NCBI GenBank assembly: GCA_012955965.1
Contig: JABBZI010000025.1
Location: forward strand, 1 to 64,000
DNA length: 64,000 bases
Direction: 5' to 3'
From: Clostridioides difficile
Lineage (GTDB): Bacteria; Bacillota; Clostridia; Peptostreptococcales; Peptostreptococcaceae
Part shown: positions 62,564 through 64,000 of the stretch, in pieces
Numbering within the stretch: position 1 is the stretch's first letter
Layout of the letters: every line of letters starts with the position of its first letter
Position numbers and translations under genes: made by a program
Notes under the pieces: model-generated
What the model was told of the DNA's origin: nothing
Seen by the model: the letters and a program-made list of their open reading frames with translations, nothing else
Database searches by the model: none

Positions 62564-63235
62564 ATGCTGAAAATTAAAAACTTAAATAAATCATTTAAAA
62601 AAAATAAGGTACTTAAAGATATTTCTTTTGAGTTAGAAGAAGGTCAAATTGGAGTTTTACTTGGAAAATCTGGTGCAGGAAAGACTACAATATTGAGATG
62701 TATAAATGGTCTTGAAGAATTTGATAGCGGAGAGATTATGATAGATAATGAGATAATAAAAAGTAAGAAAGATATGTCAAAAATACGAGGAAAAATAGGT
62801 ATGGTTTTCCAAAATTTTAATTTATTTCCTCATATGACAGTTCTTGAGAACATAATTGAGTCTCCAGTTAATGTTTTTAAAGTTCCTAGAAAAGAGGCTG
62901 AAGAGAGGGCTAGAGAACTTTTAAGATTAGTTGATTTAGAGGATAAATTAAATTCCTATCCATTTGAATTGTCAGGAGGACAGCAACAGAGAGTTGCAAT
63001 AGCTAGGTCATGTGCACTAATGCCAAAGGTTCTTTGTTTCGATGAACCTACTTCTGCACTTGATATTGATACTATTCAAAGAGTAGTCAATATAATGAAC
63101 AGACTTAAAGATAAAGGCATGACTATACTGATAATTACACATGATGTTGCTTTCTCAAATAATGTAGCAGATAAGATTATAAGTATAAAAGATGGTATAG
63201 TGGAAAATGTTCAAATCAAAGAAAAAATTGTTTAA
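62564..63235 (+). CDS. Polar amino-acid ABC transporter ATPase
   Basis: 223 residues, somewhat short at the C-terminus for GlnQ/HisP types (about 240). Walker A GKSGAGKTT, Q-loop VFQNFNLFPHMTV, signature LSGGQQQRVAIAR and Walker B LCFDEPTSALD are intact, with ITHDVAFS as switch region. AGGAGG site before ATG. Last gene of the T-box operon. Confidence 0.93.
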   Translation: MLKIKNLNKSFKKNKVLKDISFELEEGQIGVLLGKSGAGKTTILRCINGLEEFDSGEIMIDNEIIKSKKDMSKIRGKIGMVFQNFNLFPHMTVLENIIESPVNVFKVPRKEAEERARELLRLVDLEDKLNSYPFELSGGQQQRVAIARSCALMPKVLCFDEPTSALDIDTIQRVVNIMNRLKDKGMTILIITHDVAFSNNVADKIISIKDGIVENVQIKEKIV

Positions 63236-63517
63236 TACTTTATAAATGGAAATTAGAGGAACATTTATAATATAAATAAGGGCTAAGTAAAATAAATATA
63301 CTATGCTCTTTTTTTATTTAAAAATTAAATCTAATGTTAAGTGATTAATTAGATTTAATATATTATAAAATAATAATTTAAATATCTAATATGAATTAAT
63401 AGTCATTTTAAAATAGAATAATTTTTTATATTGAAAGCTTAGAATGATTGTGATATAAATTGGTTATAATATACAAATTATGGGTATAAAAATAAAAAAT
63501 TAGAAAGGACTTTTAAT

Positions 63518-63883
63518 ATGATGATTAAGTTATATGGATATGCAAAGTGTTCTACTGTTAGAAAAGCAAAAAATTGGCTAAAAGAAAATGATTTAGAATT
63601 TGAAGATATAGACATGGTTCAGAATCCTCCAAGTAAAGATGAATTAGAAGCAATTTATAAGACTAGTGGATATGATATAAAGAAATTTTTTAATACAAGT
63701 GGTATGAAATATAGAGAATTAGGTCTTAAGGATATTGTAAAAAGTGAATCTGATGATAAACTTTTAGAAATATTAGTGAGTGATGGAATGCTTATTAAAA
63801 GACCATTGCTTTTTGATAGTGAAAATGTACTATTAGGTTTCAAAGAAGATGTTTGGAAAAGCACTTTATTAAAAGAAGATTAG
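63518..63883 (+). CDS. Spx/ArsC (MgsR-like) family thioredoxin-fold protein
   Basis: 121 residues. LYGYAKCSTVRKAKNWLKEN opens the ArsC/Spx fold, with a single N-terminal Cys (KCST, no CxxC pair), so a true Spx redox switch (CxxC) is lacking. Central NTSGMKYRELGLKD and SDGMLIKRPLL are family blocks; the latter resembles YffB/ArsC-like proteins. Possibly a thiol reductase or RNA polymerase-binding regulator. AGAAAGGAC site before ATG; a terminator follows. Confidence 0.85.
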   Translation: MMIKLYGYAKCSTVRKAKNWLKENDLEFEDIDMVQNPPSKDELEAIYKTSGYDIKKFFNTSGMKYRELGLKDIVKSESDDKLLEILVSDGMLIKRPLLFDSENVLLGFKEDVWKSTLLKED

Positions 63884-63888
63884 AAGTA

Positions 63889-63932
63889 TGTAGGTGTATT
63901 GATTAAAATTTTTAATTAATACACCTATAAAT
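63889..63932. terminator. Terminator after the Spx/ArsC-like gene
   Basis: TAGGTGTATTGATTAAAA pairs with TTTTTAATTAATACACCTA, a long AT-rich stem. Confidence 0.75.
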
Positions 63933-64000
63933 TTATACATCTACTTTGATTTTTATAGATGAAATATACCTATTTAGTTATTAGATTTTATTGAATAGAA

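Noticed and set aside
63236-63517. Features in the gap before the Spx/ArsC-like gene
   Set aside because: Only a weak hairpin (GGGCTAAG...ATGCTC with T run near 63281-63316) is visible; probably the T-box operon terminator but too weak to list.

Overview
The window is a chromosomal segment from a low-GC, anaerobic, amino-acid-fermenting Firmicute. Gene content points to Clostridioides difficile: a papain-like cysteine protease with three cell-wall-binding (CWB2) repeats of the Cwp84/Cwp13 type, a selenocysteine-containing glycine/sarcosine/betaine-reductase-type protein, a T-box-controlled amino-acid transporter, and AT-rich intergenic DNA with GGAGG-type ribosome binding sites. I see no insertion sequence, prophage, CRISPR array, rRNA or tRNA. 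The species call is from recognition, not from a search.

Layout. 0-2 kb: minus-strand Na+/phosphate cotransporter with four 11-bp-phased PhoP-type repeats upstream. 2-9 kb: AraC-type regulator divergent from a six-gene operon combining a NifH-like ATPase, a FecBCD/BtuFCD-type ABC importer and two nitrogenase-component-1-like subunits, with a possible Fur box at the divergent promoter; this is the best candidate for an undescribed system. 9-14 kb: small ORF, Mrp/Nbp35 ATPase, GNAT protein, then a corrinoid protein, a UroD/MtaA-type methyltransferase and a MetH-activation-like protein. 14-19 kb: nitroreductase/TetR pair with a doubled operator; HAD phosphatase; XRE-cupin regulator divergent from a GntP-family permease. 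19-25 kb: sensor kinase with an extracellular solute-binding domain, NtrC-type activator, paired dyads, a -24/-12 promoter, then GrdE-like and UGA-containing GrdB-like genes. 25-34 kb: Agr-like two-component pair, FlxA-like protein, FeoA under a Fur box, GltS, adenosine deaminase, EcsC protein, and a double-cubane (YjiM/YjiL-type) pair.

34-41 kb: Cwp13-type protease, TetR-controlled ABC exporter with matching operators, XRE regulator overlapping a peptide deformylase. 41-49 kb: two DNA-repair-type genes (pyrimidine-dimer glycosylase-like and SPL-type radical SAM), a structured RNA behind a perfect sigma-A promoter, a methyltransferase, RtcB, a flavodoxin-ferredoxin fusion, PhzF, a yjdF RNA plus YjdF, a DUF1294 protein, a B3/B4 protein and a Nudix hydrolase. 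49-58 kb: GapB-like dehydrogenase, gate-domain membrane protein, a 1417-residue fused activase/dehydratase-like protein, an alkyltransferase and a C_GCAxxG protein. 58-64 kb: two unknown proteins, one ending in a HEPN-like motif, then a T-box (specifier CAC) ahead of a polar amino-acid ABC transporter, and a Spx/ArsC-like protein.

Themes: low-potential reductive chemistry (nitrogenase-like, double-cubane, selenoprotein reductase, fused activase), iron/phosphate/amino-acid acquisition, and dense local regulation. Several start codons below were moved to the ATG/TTG that has a ribosome binding site at proper spacing.
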